A stretch of DNA of 64,000 nucleotides from Streptomyces sclerotialus (GCF_040907265.1 NZ_JBFOHP010000002.1:2046001-2110000), one strand, 5' to 3'; positions 34,163 through 44,005 are shown, counted from the first letter of the stretch. Notes: generated from the letters alone by a model not told the origin. Numbers and translations: made by a program.

Positions 34163-35172
34163 CGGGCGTCCCAGAGCGCGCCCAGCGCCAGCAGTTCCTC
34201 GCGGTACTCGATGCGGTCGGTCCAGGCCGCCGGCCAGGCGTCGGCGCCGAGGTGGGCGCCGGCGAAGGCGCCGGCCAGGCAGGCGATGGAGTCGGAGTCG
34301 CCGGCGCTGACCGCGCCGCGGCGCAGCACCCCCACCGGGTCGTCGGGGAGGAGGAGGAAGCAGAGCAGCCCGGCGGCCAGGGCTTCCTCGGCGATCCAGC
34401 CCTCGCCGACGGACAGGCAGGGGTCGGCCTCCGGGTCGGGCGCGCGCAGGGCCGCGTCGAGGCGGTCCAGGACGCCACGGCACTCGTCCCAGCCGTACGC
34501 GATGAACGCCTCGGGCGACGCGGCACCGGCGTGCTGCCACAGGTCGCCGAGCCAGTCGGCGTGGTAGGTGGTGCGTTCGGCGTGCACGTACGTACGGAGC
34601 AGGCGGGGCAGCTCGGCGGGGTCCGCGCCCTGGGCGAGGAGCCGTACCGCCCACGCCGTGAGGTCGCTGGCCGCAAGGGCGGTGGGGTGGCCGTGGGTGA
34701 GGGCCGACTGGAGCTGCGCCGCGCCGGCCCGCTGCTGATCGGTCAGACCGGGGGCCAGGCCGATCGGCGCGACCCGCATGTTGGCACCGCAGCCCTTGGA
34801 GCCGGTCTGGCTGGCCGCGGCCCAGGGGCGGCCCGCCTCGCTGAGCAGCCGGCAGGCGGTGAGGCAGGTGTTGCCGGGGGCGCGGTTGTTGTCCGGGGAG
34901 CGCCACCAGTCGAGGTACTCCTGGCGCAGCGGGGGCTCCAGCGTCGCCGCGTCGAGCGGACCGCGCTCCATCGCCGTGCGCAGGCCGCGTCCGAGGGCCA
35001 GCGTCATCTGGGTGTCGTCGGTGACGTAGGCCGGCTCGGGCAGCGCCAGCTGCCGCCAGGGGCCGTACGTGGCCTCGATCGACGCCACGCTCCTGAACTC
35101 GGTCGGGTAGCCGAGCGCGTCGCCGAGGGCGAGCCCGAGGAGCGAGCCGGTCGCGGGATCCTTCGCGGACAT
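34159..35172 (-). CDS. ADP-ribosylglycohydrolase (DraG family)
   Basis: A 337-residue DraG-type hydrolase that removes ADP-ribose from proteins or small substrates using two metal ions. Metal-ligand motifs are GLALGDALGYPTEF (about 16), VTDDTQMTLALG (TDDT, about 52) and the C-terminal AVSAGDSDSIACLAGAFAGA (GDSDS, about 295). The start ATG at 35172 is fixed by AAGGGGTGG 8 bases upstream, which lies inside a hairpin. It was followed by a coupled nucleotidyltransferase gene, now truncated. The NUDIX ADP-ribose hydrolase at 44006 may act in the same ADP-ribose economy. Confidence 0.93.
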   Translation of the reverse strand: MSAKDPATGSLLGLALGDALGYPTEFRSVASIEATYGPWRQLALPEPAYVTDDTQMTLALGRGLRTAMERGPLDAATLEPPLRQEYLDWWRSPDNNRAPGNTCLTACRLLSEAGRPWAAASQTGSKGCGANMRVAPIGLAPGLTDQQRAGAAQLQSALTHGHPTALAASDLTAWAVRLLAQGADPAELPRLLRTYVHAERTTYHADWLGDLWQHAGAASPEAFIAYGWDECRGVLDRLDAALRAPDPEADPCLSVGEGWIAEEALAAGLLCFLLLPDDPVGVLRRGAVSAGDSDSIACLAGAFAGAHLGADAWPAAWTDRIEYREELLALGALWDAR

Positions 35173-35180
35173 GAGAAAAA

Positions 35181-35216
35181 CCACCCCTTAGTCGTCATGG
35201 TGACGATAAGGGGTGG
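35181..35216 (-). terminator. Hairpin-plus-T5 terminator that also holds the next gene's ribosome site
   Basis: On the minus strand CCACCCCTTA-TCGTCA-CCA-TGACGA-C-TAAGGGGTGG folds into a 16-bp stem with one unpaired base and a 3-base loop, followed at once by TTTTT. It lies 48 bases after the rluB stop, so it is a textbook terminator for rluB-scpAB. The 3' arm AAGGGGTGG is also the Shine-Dalgarno of the ADP-ribosylglycohydrolase gene, so the fold would hide it. The palindromic core could alternatively be a regulator operator. Confidence 0.75.
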
Positions 35217-35264
35217 TCCACCGCTGCCGCAACTGCCGGCGGCCGGTGCGCGGCCGGGCACGGC

Positions 35265-36350
35265 CTAGAGGTCGACCTCACGCATCAGCATGCCGACCTC
35301 GGTGTTGGTCAGCCGGCGCAGCCAGCCGGACTTCTGGTCACCGAGCGCGATCGGGCCGAACGAGGTCCGGACGAGCTTGTCGACCGGGAAGCCGGCCTCC
35401 GCGAGCATCCGGCGCACGATGTGCTTGCGGCCTTCGTGCAGCGTGACCTCGACGAGGTAGTTCTTGCCGGTCTGCTGCACGACCCGGAAGTGGTCGGCCC
35501 GGGCGTAGCCGTCCTCCAGCAGGATGCCGTCCTTGAGCTTCTTGCCGATCTCGCGCGGCAGCGGGCCCTGGATGGCGGCGAGGTAGGTCTTCTGCACGCC
35601 GTACCGGGGGTGGGTCAGGCGGTGCGCCAGCTCACCGTGGTTGGTGAGCAGGATGATGCCCTCGGTCTCGGTGTCCAGCCGGCCGACGTGGAAGAGCCGG
35701 GTCTCGCGGTTGGTGACGTAGTCGCCCAGGCACTGGCGGCCGTCGGGGTCCTCCATGGTGGAGACGACGCCGGCCGGCTTGTTCAGCGCGAAGAAGAGGT
35801 AGGACTGGGTGGCGACGGTCAGGCCGTCCACCTTGATCTCGTCCTTCTCCGGGTCGACGCGGACGCCCTGCTCGGTGACGATCTCCCCGTTCACCTCGAC
35901 GCGGGCCTCGTCGATCAGCTCCTCACAGGCGCGCCGCGAGCCCATGCCCGCGCGGGCCAGCACCTTCTGGAGCCGCTCGCCCTCCTGGTCGCCGAAGGTC
36001 TTCGGCGTCTTGATCTGCGGCTTGTCGTACCGGGCGCGGTTGCGCTCCTCGATCTGCGCGTCGTACTCGCGGGGGCGGGCCGGCGCGGAGCCGCGGGTGC
36101 GGTGCCCCTTGGCGCCCTTGCCCTCCTGGCTGCGGGGGCTGCCCTTCGGGCCGCCCTTGGCGCCGCCGCGGGCCGCCGCGCCGCGTCCCTTGCGGGGCCC
36201 GTCACCGGGGCCGCCCGAGCCGGATCCGCCGACGTCGTAGCGGCGCTCCTCGGGACGGGGCTTGCGCGCACGCTGCTGCTTCTCGTCGCGCTTGTTGCCC
36301 GCGCCCCGGTAGTTGCCCCTACCGCTGCTGTTCCTGCCGCTGCTTCGCAT
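35265..36350 (-). CDS. rluB: 23S rRNA pseudouridine synthase, RluB/RsuA family
   Basis: A 361-residue rRNA modification enzyme. A basic, disordered, R/G-rich N-terminal extension (about 115 residues) precedes an S4 RNA-binding domain (ERLQKVLARAGMGSRRACEELI, shown in part) and the RsuA-type catalytic domain. The catalytic Asp is in HVGRLDTETEGIILLT (GRLD, about 242). The family isomerises a uridine of 23S rRNA helix 89. ATG 36350 is used rather than the TTG one codon earlier. The same-strand scpB gene ends 12 bases upstream. Confidence 0.94.
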   Translation of the reverse strand: MRSSGRNSSGRGNYRGAGNKRDEKQQRARKPRPEERRYDVGGSGSGGPGDGPRKGRGAAARGGAKGGPKGSPRSQEGKGAKGHRTRGSAPARPREYDAQIEERNRARYDKPQIKTPKTFGDQEGERLQKVLARAGMGSRRACEELIDEARVEVNGEIVTEQGVRVDPEKDEIKVDGLTVATQSYLFFALNKPAGVVSTMEDPDGRQCLGDYVTNRETRLFHVGRLDTETEGIILLTNHGELAHRLTHPRYGVQKTYLAAIQGPLPREIGKKLKDGILLEDGYARADHFRVVQQTGKNYLVEVTLHEGRKHIVRRMLAEAGFPVDKLVRTSFGPIALGDQKSGWLRRLTNTEVGMLMREVDL

Positions 36351-36361
36351 CAATGATCCGT

Positions 36362-37057
36362 CTAGTTCGTCTGACCCGTGTGGGAGTCGCCGCTGTCGTC
36401 TACGTCGAACGACGGCACACCTTCCCGGGAGTCGCCCTCGACCGCGTCCGCCTCGGGGAGGAAAGGGGCGAGCTCGGGGAGCTCGTCCAGGCCCCGCAGG
36501 CCCATCCGCTCCAGAAAGTAGTTCGTCGTCCTGTACAGGATCGCACCTGTTTCGCCTTCCGTGCCCGCCTCCTCGACCAGACCGCGCTGGAGGAGGGTGC
36601 GCATCACGCCGTCGCAGTTGACACCGCGTACGGCCGAGACCCGGGACCGGCTGACCGGTTGACGGTACGCGACCACGGCCAGAGTCTCCAATGCGGCCTG
36701 GGTCAGCCGGGCCTGCTGGCCGTCCAGGACGAAGCTCTCCACGGCGTCCGCGTACTCGGGGCGGGTGTAGAACCGCCAGCCGCCCGCGACCAGCCGCAGG
36801 TCGAAGCCGCGGCCCTGGCGGGTGTACTCGTCCGACAGCTCACGCAGCGCGATGGCCACGTCGCGGCGGCGGCGCTGCAGCACCTTGGCGAGGTGCTCCT
36901 CGGTGGCGGGCTCGTCGACGACCATCAGGACGGCTTCGAGCGCGGGCTTCAGGTCCAGCGCCGCGACCCCGAGGGCGCCGGGCGGCGCTTCGGGAGTGCC
37001 AGGGGCCTGCGCCTCAGGGAGGTCGTACGTCTCTTCGGCGGTGCCGGTCTCGGTCAT
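36362..37057 (-). CDS. scpB: Segregation and condensation protein B
   Basis: A 231-residue partner of ScpA in the SMC-ScpAB chromosome condensation complex. Two winged-helix domains are visible: LKPALEAVLMVVDEPATEE (about 37) and LTQAALETLAVVAYRQPVSRSR (shown in part; about 118), with VNCDGVMRTLLQRGLVEEAG. The C-terminal 30 residues are acidic and variable. Its ATG has GGAG 6 bases upstream and overlaps the scpA TGA (ATGA), giving stoichiometric coupling. Confidence 0.96.
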   Translation of the reverse strand: MTETGTAEETYDLPEAQAPGTPEAPPGALGVAALDLKPALEAVLMVVDEPATEEHLAKVLQRRRRDVAIALRELSDEYTRQGRGFDLRLVAGGWRFYTRPEYADAVESFVLDGQQARLTQAALETLAVVAYRQPVSRSRVSAVRGVNCDGVMRTLLQRGLVEEAGTEGETGAILYRTTNYFLERMGLRGLDELPELAPFLPEADAVEGDSREGVPSFDVDDSGDSHTGQTN

Positions 37058-38157
37058 GCCGTCTCCTTCTCGGTCCTCGCCCCGGCCCGCTGCTCCGCCG
37101 GGCGGTCGAACTCGTCCGTGACGACGGGTTCGGCGCCGTCCTCCGTGCCGGCCCAGCGGACCGTCAGCTCGCCCAGCGCCTCGGGCTGGTCCAGGACCAC
37201 CGCGCGCTCCCGGTACAGCTCCAGGAGCGCCAGGAAGCGGGCGACGACGGTGAGCGTGTCCGGGGCGTCCTCGGTCAGCTCCTGGAAGGACGCCTCGCCC
37301 GCCTCCCGGAGCCGCGCCACCATCACCTCGGCCTGTTCGCGCACGCTGACCAGCGGGGCGTGGATGTGGTCGACGTACACCTGCGGCTTGGCCTTGGGCT
37401 GCATCGCCTTCACGGCGAGCTTGGCGAACCCCTCGGCGCCGATGCTGATGACGACCTCGGGCAGCAGCTCCGCGTGGTGCGGCTCCAGACCCACCGTACG
37501 CGGGTAGCGGCGCGCCTCGTCCACCATGCGGCGGCTGAAGATGTCGGCGACCTCTTTGTACGCGCGGTACTGGAGCAGCCTCGCGAAGAGCAGGTCGCGC
37601 GCCTCCAGGAGGGCGAGGTCCGCCTCGTCCTCGACCTCGGCGGCGGGCAGCAGCCGCGCGGCCTTCAGGTCCAGCAAGGTCGCCGCGACGACCAGGAACT
37701 CCGTCGTCTGATCCAGGTCCCAGTCCGGGCCCATGGCCCGGATGTGCGCCATGAACTCGTCGGTGACCTGCGAGAGCGCGATCTCCGTGACGTCCAGCTT
37801 GTGCTTGGAGATCAGCTGCAGGAGGAGGTCGAAGGGGCCCTCGAAGTTCTCCAGGTGGAGGGTGAACTTCCCGTCCCCGGCGACGGTGGCGTCCGCGGGC
37901 GCGGCGGGCCCGGCCTCTTCAGGGGCGGCGGGCCCGGCCCCTTCGGACTCTGCGGGTCCGGCCTCCTCGGGGGCCGCGGGCCCGGCTTCCTCAGGCTCAG
38001 CGGGCCCGGCCTCCTCAGGCTCGGTCCGCGCGGGCTCCGGGGGTGCGGCGGCCTCCGGCTCGTTCTCCGGGGGCGGCGCCGTGCCCGGGCCGTGGCCCAG
38101 GGAGCGGCGCGGGGTGCGCGGGGCGGGCGCTGAGGGGTCGTCGTGGGTCGTCGGCAT
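37054..38157 (-). CDS. scpA: Segregation and condensation protein A
   Basis: A 367-residue kleisin that links SMC heads. The conserved core starts at FTLHLENFEGPFDLLLQLI (about 96), continues with KHKLDVTEIALSQVTDEF and FLVVAATLLDLKAARLLP, and ends with the C-terminal winged helix (VARFLALLELYRERAVVLDQ). The first 90 residues are an acidic P/E/A-rich extension containing five copies of an 8-residue repeat, longer than in most kleisins. The ATG at 38157 has a weak ribosome site; a GTG at 38208 is a possible alternative. Confidence 0.94.
   Translation of the reverse strand: MPTTHDDPSAPAPRTPRRSLGHGPGTAPPPENEPEAAAPPEPARTEPEEAGPAEPEEAGPAAPEEAGPAESEGAGPAAPEEAGPAAPADATVAGDGKFTLHLENFEGPFDLLLQLISKHKLDVTEIALSQVTDEFMAHIRAMGPDWDLDQTTEFLVVAATLLDLKAARLLPAAEVEDEADLALLEARDLLFARLLQYRAYKEVADIFSRRMVDEARRYPRTVGLEPHHAELLPEVVISIGAEGFAKLAVKAMQPKAKPQVYVDHIHAPLVSVREQAEVMVARLREAGEASFQELTEDAPDTLTVVARFLALLELYRERAVVLDQPEALGELTVRWAGTEDGAEPVVTDEFDRPAEQRAGARTEKETA
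37903..38022 (-). repeat. Five 24-bp tandem repeats in scpA (EPEEAGPA)
   Basis: Residues 46-85 of ScpA are five consecutive 8-residue units: EPEEAGPA twice, APEEAGPA, ESEGAGPA, APEEAGPA. The DNA units are 24 bp and near-identical, so copy number can change in frame by slippage. It adds an acidic, flexible spacer ahead of the kleisin domain. Confidence 0.85.
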
Positions 38158-38317
38158 CGTGGTCCATACGCTGCGGTCCCGTGCCGTACGCGGCGCCGGG
38201 CTGGTCACCGGCGGGCGGCGCCCGCCGGTGTCCGAAGGCTAACCCGGCACCCGCCCACCGGCGGGGACCCGGCCGCCCGGGCGGCCGGAGTTCCCCGGCA
38301 TGGCTGCCAGGAGCCGC

Positions 38318-38899
38318 TCAGCGGCCCCTCAGACGCCGCACGAGGATGCTGGCGTCCCCGCGGGACTCCAGGTCCGCGAGGACGACCGCGACGGCCTCAC
38401 GGACGATCCGTCCGCGGTCGACCGCGAGGCCGTGCTCGCCGCGCAGGACCAGGCGCGCGTGCTCCAGGTCCATCAGCTCCTCGGCGGAGACGTACACGGT
38501 GATCTTCTCGTCGTGCCGCTCCCGGCCGCTGGGACGGCGGTTCGCGCCCCGGCCGCGCCGCCGGGCGGCGCCCCCGGTGGCCGGCGTCCCCGCGCCCGCC
38601 GCTGCCGCGGGCTCCTGCCGGCGGCGCCCCTTGGCGGCCTCGTCGGCCGTGTCGCGTCCGCTGTGCTGCTCCGGGGGCACCGCGGCCCCGGACGCCGCGG
38701 CAGCGGGTTCGCCCTCCGGACGGCGCTGTGCGGCGCCCCCCTGCTGCGGCGCGGCCGGGTCGGCCTCGCCGCCCGGCGCGGGCACCCGGGGCGTCTCGCC
38801 GTTCGCGGGGGTGCCGTTCGCCGGCCTGCGGGGCGAGGAGGACTGCAGCGCCGTCCCCCCGGTGGTGCGGAACAGCTCATCGGCGCCGGGCAGACTCAC
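38318..38899 (-). CDS. ParA-associated hypothetical protein (193 aa)
   Basis: A 193-residue protein coupled to the ParA-like gene. The first 120 residues are disordered, rich in A/P/G/R. The C-terminal 65 residues are ordered: EKITVYVSAEELMDLEHARL followed by RGRIVREAVAVVLADLESRG, which resembles a ribbon-helix-helix-type DNA-binding unit (basic strand then two helices). A ParB-like or adaptor role to the neighbouring ATPase is an inference. I use the GTG that overlaps the ParA TGA (GTGA); another GTG lies 12 bases upstream. I recall homologues beside this ParA in other Streptomyces. Confidence 0.8.
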   Translation of the reverse strand: MSLPGADELFRTTGGTALQSSSPRRPANGTPANGETPRVPAPGGEADPAAPQQGGAAQRRPEGEPAAAASGAAVPPEQHSGRDTADEAAKGRRRQEPAAAAGAGTPATGGAARRRGRGANRRPSGRERHDEKITVYVSAEELMDLEHARLVLRGEHGLAVDRGRIVREAVAVVLADLESRGDASILVRRLRGR

Positions 38900-40059
38900 T
38901 CGGCGTGACACCGGGCGAGCACCTCCCTGGCGAGCTGGCGGTAGGCGGCGGCACCTACGGAGTTGGACGCGTACGTGGTGATCGGCTCGCCCGCGACCGT
39001 GGTCTCGGGGAAGCGGACCGTCCGGCCGATCACGGTGTGGTACACGTGATCGTCGAAGGCCTCCACCACGCGCGCGAGGACCTCGCGGCTGTGCACGGTG
39101 CGCGAGTCGTACATCGTGGCGAGGATGCCGTCCAGCTCCAGGTCGGGGTTGAGCCGCTCCTGGACCTTCTCGATCGTCTCGGTCAGCAGGGCCACACCGC
39201 GCAGCGCGAAGAACTCGCACTCCAGCGGGACGATGACCTTGTGAGCCGCCGTCAGGGCGTTGACCGTGAGCAGGCCGAGCGAGGGCTGACAGTCGATCAC
39301 GATGTAGTCGTAGTCGGCCAGCAGCGGCTTCAGGGCACGCTGCAGGGTCGACTCGCGGGCGACCTCGCTGACGAGCTGCACCTCGGCGGCTGACAAATCG
39401 ATATTGCTGGGGAGCAGGTCCATGTTGGGGACCGCGGTCTTCAGCAGTACCTCGTCGGCCGACATGCCCCGCTCCATGAGCAGGTTGTAGACCGTCAGGT
39501 CCAGCTCCATGGGGTTCACGCCGAGGCCGACCGAGAGGGCGCCCTGCGGGTCGAAGTCGACCAGCAGCACCCGGCGGCCGTACTCGGCCAGCGCGGCACC
39601 CAGGTTGATGGTCGAGGTGGTCTTGCCGACCCCGCCCTTCTGGTTGCACATCGCGATGATCTTCGCCGGGCCGTGCTCGGAGAGCGGCCCGGGGATCGGG
39701 AAGTAGGGAAGGGGCCGGCCGGTCGGGCCGATGCGCTCGCGGCGCTGGCGCGCGGCGTCCGGCGCGAGCGTCGCCGCGTACTCGGGGTCCGGCTCGTACT
39801 CCGCGTCCGGATCGTAGAAGTGCCCCTCGGGCAGGTCGTCGTAGTCGGCGAAGCGGGCCGGGTGTGTGCCGCCCTGGTCGCCGGCCGTGGCGTTCACTTG
39901 ATGGCCGTCCATGCTCTGGTGGGCTGTCGTCGTCATGCTCTTCTGGGCTGCGAAGGTGTGGACAGCGACGGAGCCGACAGCCTCGTGCCCCGAGGGACCC
40001 TGGCCCCGTGCAACCGCTCCTGGTCGACCACCTCCGGGAGTAAATGTCGACTCATTCAC
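38896..40059 (-). CDS. Orphan ParA-like chromosome-partitioning ATPase
   Basis: A 387-residue deviant-Walker ATPase. After a variable polar N-terminal region of about 130 residues comes the ParA core: IAMCNQKGGVGKTTSTINLG (deviant Walker A with the signature Lys), LLVDFDPQGALSVGLG and YDYIVIDCQPSLGLLTVNAL (Walker B region). These ATPases form ATP-dependent dimers that position chromosomes, septum or cargo. It is not the parAB pair near oriC: no parB or parS (GTTTCACGTGAAAC) is seen here, and it neighbours scpAB. GTG 40059 is preceded by a perfect AAGGAGGT. Confidence 0.93.
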   Translation of the reverse strand: MNESTFTPGGGRPGAVARGQGPSGHEAVGSVAVHTFAAQKSMTTTAHQSMDGHQVNATAGDQGGTHPARFADYDDLPEGHFYDPDAEYEPDPEYAATLAPDAARQRRERIGPTGRPLPYFPIPGPLSEHGPAKIIAMCNQKGGVGKTTSTINLGAALAEYGRRVLLVDFDPQGALSVGLGVNPMELDLTVYNLLMERGMSADEVLLKTAVPNMDLLPSNIDLSAAEVQLVSEVARESTLQRALKPLLADYDYIVIDCQPSLGLLTVNALTAAHKVIVPLECEFFALRGVALLTETIEKVQERLNPDLELDGILATMYDSRTVHSREVLARVVEAFDDHVYHTVIGRTVRFPETTVAGEPITTYASNSVGAAAYRQLAREVLARCHAE

Positions 40060-40343
40060 AAGTCGTCTTACCTCCTTGGATGTGACCAGGAAACTTATCG
40101 ATAGGTCAGCGTGACACCATGCCGACGGTTGGCGACTCTATGGCGTGTCGGGCGTCCGCAGCAACACAATCCACCGGACCCGGCACGATGTGTCGGCAAT
40201 GGAACACCCCGATGTCAAGGGCGCGCGGCACACATCCGTGAAGTTTCGGGGGTGCGCGAAAGGGGCGAAGAGAGACGTTCGTTACGAGCTGCGGACCGCT
40301 CTCCGGAGGCGCGTCACGGGCGGCTTCGGAAATCTGTCGCAAA

Positions 40344-40387
40344 CGCGACCGGCCGGGCCCGAAAGTCTCAAGGCCCGGCCGGTCGCG
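40344..40387 (-). terminator. 16-bp perfect-stem terminator after ald
   Basis: CGCGACCGGCCGGGCC and GGCCCGGCCGGTCGCG pair perfectly around a 12-base loop, 27 bases after the ald stop. The remaining gap 40060-40343 holds the ParA promoter region; no gene or RNA was recognised in it. Confidence 0.8.
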
Positions 40388-40413
40388 TGGTGTTGACGCG
40401 CCGTGTTGACGAA

Positions 40414-41529
<1,116 letters not shown>

Positions 41530-41620
41530 GTCGATCACGGTCCTTGAAAGAGAGCTTGCAGAGAAATATCCGCACATACAGACGCATGACGGATGTGACC
41601 GCGAGAGCCGCGGCTCTGCC

Positions 41621-41648
41621 AGTCTATTGAAGGAGCTCTCGTTGTCTA
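41621..41648 (-). promoter_or_regulatory. Putative ald promoter
   Basis: Minus-strand TAGACA (41648-41643) and TAGACT (41626-41621) separated by 16 bases, about 90 bases upstream of the ald start. A nearby TTGCTTTGCAAG partly symmetric element (around 41650-41665) could bind an Lrp/AldR-type activator, as is known for ald in other actinobacteria. Confidence 0.45.
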
Positions 41649-41696
41649 GCCTTGCAAAGCAATTTCTTCAGCGCGAACCGCCACCGATTTCGTAGG

Positions 41697-43811
41697 TCAA
41701 GCGGGGTGATCTGCCAGAAGTCGCTCCCCCAGGCCCCGGTGCAGCCTTGCCGCCGCAGGGTCGCCGAGCCGCTCGAAGGTGTCCGCAATCCGCAGCTGCA
41801 GCGCCGCCTCCAGCCGCCCGTCCGACGCCTTCCTGGCCAGCTCCAGCGCCTCGAAGCAGCTCCGCAGCGCCTGCTCGGGCCGCCCCGCGTACTCCTGCAC
41901 CCGCGCCGTCTCCCCCATCGCCCGCGCCGGCCCCACGGGGTCACCGGCCCTGCGGTACGCCCCGTACGCGGCGCGCCACTCCCGGAGCGCCTCGGCCCAG
42001 CGCCCCGCCTGCGTGTGCACCGTGCCGAGCCGGCCGTGCAGCCGGGCGGCCTCGGCCGTGTGGCCGCGGGAGAGCCGCAGCTCCAGCGCCCGCCCGTACC
42101 AGTCGGCGGCCCGCTGCCAGTCGCGCAGCTCGGCGTAGGTGGCGCCCAGCGACTCCAGCGCGCGGCCGGTCGCGACCGCGTCCTTCACCGCACGGGCCGA
42201 CTCCAGCGCGCCGCGGTACCGGCCCAGCGCCTTCTCCGCCCGGCCGGCCTGCGCGTCCAGGTCGCCGAGGTTCAGCAGCGCGGCGGCCTTCTCGCGGGCC
42301 AGGCCGCGCCGCTCGGCGACCTCCAGCACCAGGCCGTGCAGCCCGTACAGGTCGGGCGCCGCCGCCTCGGCGGTCTCGTGGGCGAGCAGCGCCCGCACCA
42401 GCGCGGCCATCAGCCGCCGGTCCAGAGTGTCCAGCTCGCCGTCCGCGACGGCGATCCGGGCGCAGTCCAGCAGGGCCGGGCGGCGGGTGCGCAGCCAGGC
42501 CGCGGCCTCGGGGACGGACCCGAAGCGCAGCGACCGCGGCAGCCCGGCGGTCCGCTCGCGGGCCGGGGACCCGACGGGCTCCCCCATCGCCCGGCAGGAC
42601 AGCAGCTGGCGTACGGTCCGCTCCAGCATCCGGGCCCGGGCGAGCTGGATCTCGGCCGGGCGCTCATGGCATTGCAGCTGGCCGCGGAGCAGCGGTACGA
42701 GGCAGCCGGGCACCCGGTACTGCGGCGGGAGCGCGGCCAGCGGGTCGGGCCCGTCCGCGGCGGCCTCCTCGCCTCGGGCCGCGCCCTCCGGCACCACCGG
42801 TCGGAGCGCTCCCATGGCCGCGAAGTCCCGCAGGGTCGATTCAGCGGCCTCGACCGAGCAGCCGGCCAGCGCGGACGCCGTGTGCGCGTCGACGAGGCCG
42901 GCCGGGGCGAGCGAGAGCAGCCGCAGTATGCGGGCAGCGGGCGGCGGCAGCGACTCGTACACCAGCCGGAAGGCGCGGGCCAGCGGCCGGGGCACGGGGG
43001 CGGCGTCCTCCTCGCCGGGCGGCAGCAGGAACAGCGTCCGCAGCAGGTCGGAGAGGGAGGACTTGGGGTGGGCCGCGAGCCAGCCGCCGGCCAGGAGCAG
43101 GGCGGCGGGCTGGCCGCCGCAGTCCTGGACGACCTGTTCGGCGGTGCGCGGGTCGACGGTGATGCGGACGCTGCCCGCGTACCGGGTCAGGATCTCCACC
43201 CCGGCCGCGGTGTCCAGGCCGCCGAGCGTGCAGGGCCGTACGTCCGTGATGCCGGTCAGCGGCCCTTCGGAGACGGCGAGCACCAGACAGTCCGGGGCGT
43301 CCGGCAGCAGCGGCTCGACCTGTTCGGGCCCGGTCGCGTCGTCCAGCAGGAGCAGCGCGCGCCGGTCGGCGAGGGCGCCGCGCAGCGCCTCGGTCAGCTC
43401 GTCCTCGTCCGCGCCGGCCGGTACCCGCTCGCCCAGCTGGGTGAGCAGGTCACGGGCGACGGACGCGGTGGGCACGGGCCGGCCGTCGATGGTGCTCAGC
43501 CAGGACCGCAGCACGCCGTCCGGGTAGTCGCCGGCCAGCTGCCTGGCCAGCTCTCCCGCGAGGGCGCTGCGGCCGGAGCCGGGCCGCCCGGCGATCAGCA
43601 GTACCCGGCTGCGGGCGCCCTTGCGGCCGGAGAGGGTGTCCAGTCCGGCGCGCTCGATGTCGCTGCGCAGGGCGGCCAGTTCGCGGCGTCGGCCGGTGAA
43701 GGCGGGGGCGGGCGGGGCGGGCGCCGCCGGTACGCCGGCCCGGCCGGCTCCTCTTCGGCCGGCCCCCGACGCCGTCACCGACCGTCCGGTGTCCACCGCC
43801 TGCTCCGCCAC
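41697..43811 (-). CDS. NB-ARC-type NTPase with TPR repeats
   Basis: A 704-residue STAND-type signalling protein. An AAA/NB-ARC nucleotide-binding region shows Walker A LLIAGRPGSGRSALAGEL (about 70), Walker B RALLLLDDATGPEQVE (about 150) and LAPAGLVDAHTASALAGC (winged-helix region). The C-terminal 200 residues carry about five TPR-like repeats (for example WQRAADWYGRALELRLSRGH and WAEALREWRAAYGAYRRAGD). There is no SARP or HTH DNA-binding domain, unlike AfsR. Such proteins couple nucleotide-dependent switching to protein-protein contacts; partner and signal are unknown. Start is GTG 43811. Confidence 0.9.
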   Translation of the reverse strand: MAEQAVDTGRSVTASGAGRRGAGRAGVPAAPAPPAPAFTGRRRELAALRSDIERAGLDTLSGRKGARSRVLLIAGRPGSGRSALAGELARQLAGDYPDGVLRSWLSTIDGRPVPTASVARDLLTQLGERVPAGADEDELTEALRGALADRRALLLLDDATGPEQVEPLLPDAPDCLVLAVSEGPLTGITDVRPCTLGGLDTAAGVEILTRYAGSVRITVDPRTAEQVVQDCGGQPAALLLAGGWLAAHPKSSLSDLLRTLFLLPPGEEDAAPVPRPLARAFRLVYESLPPPAARILRLLSLAPAGLVDAHTASALAGCSVEAAESTLRDFAAMGALRPVVPEGAARGEEAAADGPDPLAALPPQYRVPGCLVPLLRGQLQCHERPAEIQLARARMLERTVRQLLSCRAMGEPVGSPARERTAGLPRSLRFGSVPEAAAWLRTRRPALLDCARIAVADGELDTLDRRLMAALVRALLAHETAEAAAPDLYGLHGLVLEVAERRGLAREKAAALLNLGDLDAQAGRAEKALGRYRGALESARAVKDAVATGRALESLGATYAELRDWQRAADWYGRALELRLSRGHTAEAARLHGRLGTVHTQAGRWAEALREWRAAYGAYRRAGDPVGPARAMGETARVQEYAGRPEQALRSCFEALELARKASDGRLEAALQLRIADTFERLGDPAAARLHRGLGERLLADHPA

Positions 43812-43951
43812 GGGCCACGCTCCCGTTCACTTGCGCGCGTACGAGCCGGCCGCCTGTACGGCCGGGATTCGTCGAGCGTAGTTCACGGGAGCCCTGGAGC
43901 ACGGCGGACATACCGCGTTAATCCGACAAAAATGGGAGACAAGATTCCGCT

Positions 43952-43979
43952 AAGGTCCCGGGGTTCTCCCGGGGACCTT
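43952..43979 (-). terminator. Terminator after the NUDIX gene
   Basis: AAGGTCCC.GGG and CCC.GGGACCTT form an 11-bp stem with a short loop, 27 bases past the NUDIX stop codon and before the TPR-protein gene. Confidence 0.65.
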
Positions 43980-44005
43980 CCGTCACACGGGGAACGGGCC
44001 GGTCA

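Noticed and set aside
33829..35268. A long + strand frame across the ADP-ribosylglycohydrolase
   Set aside because: It is an R/G/A-rich shadow; the minus strand carries intact DraG metal motifs.
38896..40413. parS sites or a parB gene beside the ParA-like ATPase
   Set aside because: No GTTTCACGTGAAAC-like sequence or ParB domain was seen in the surrounding genes.
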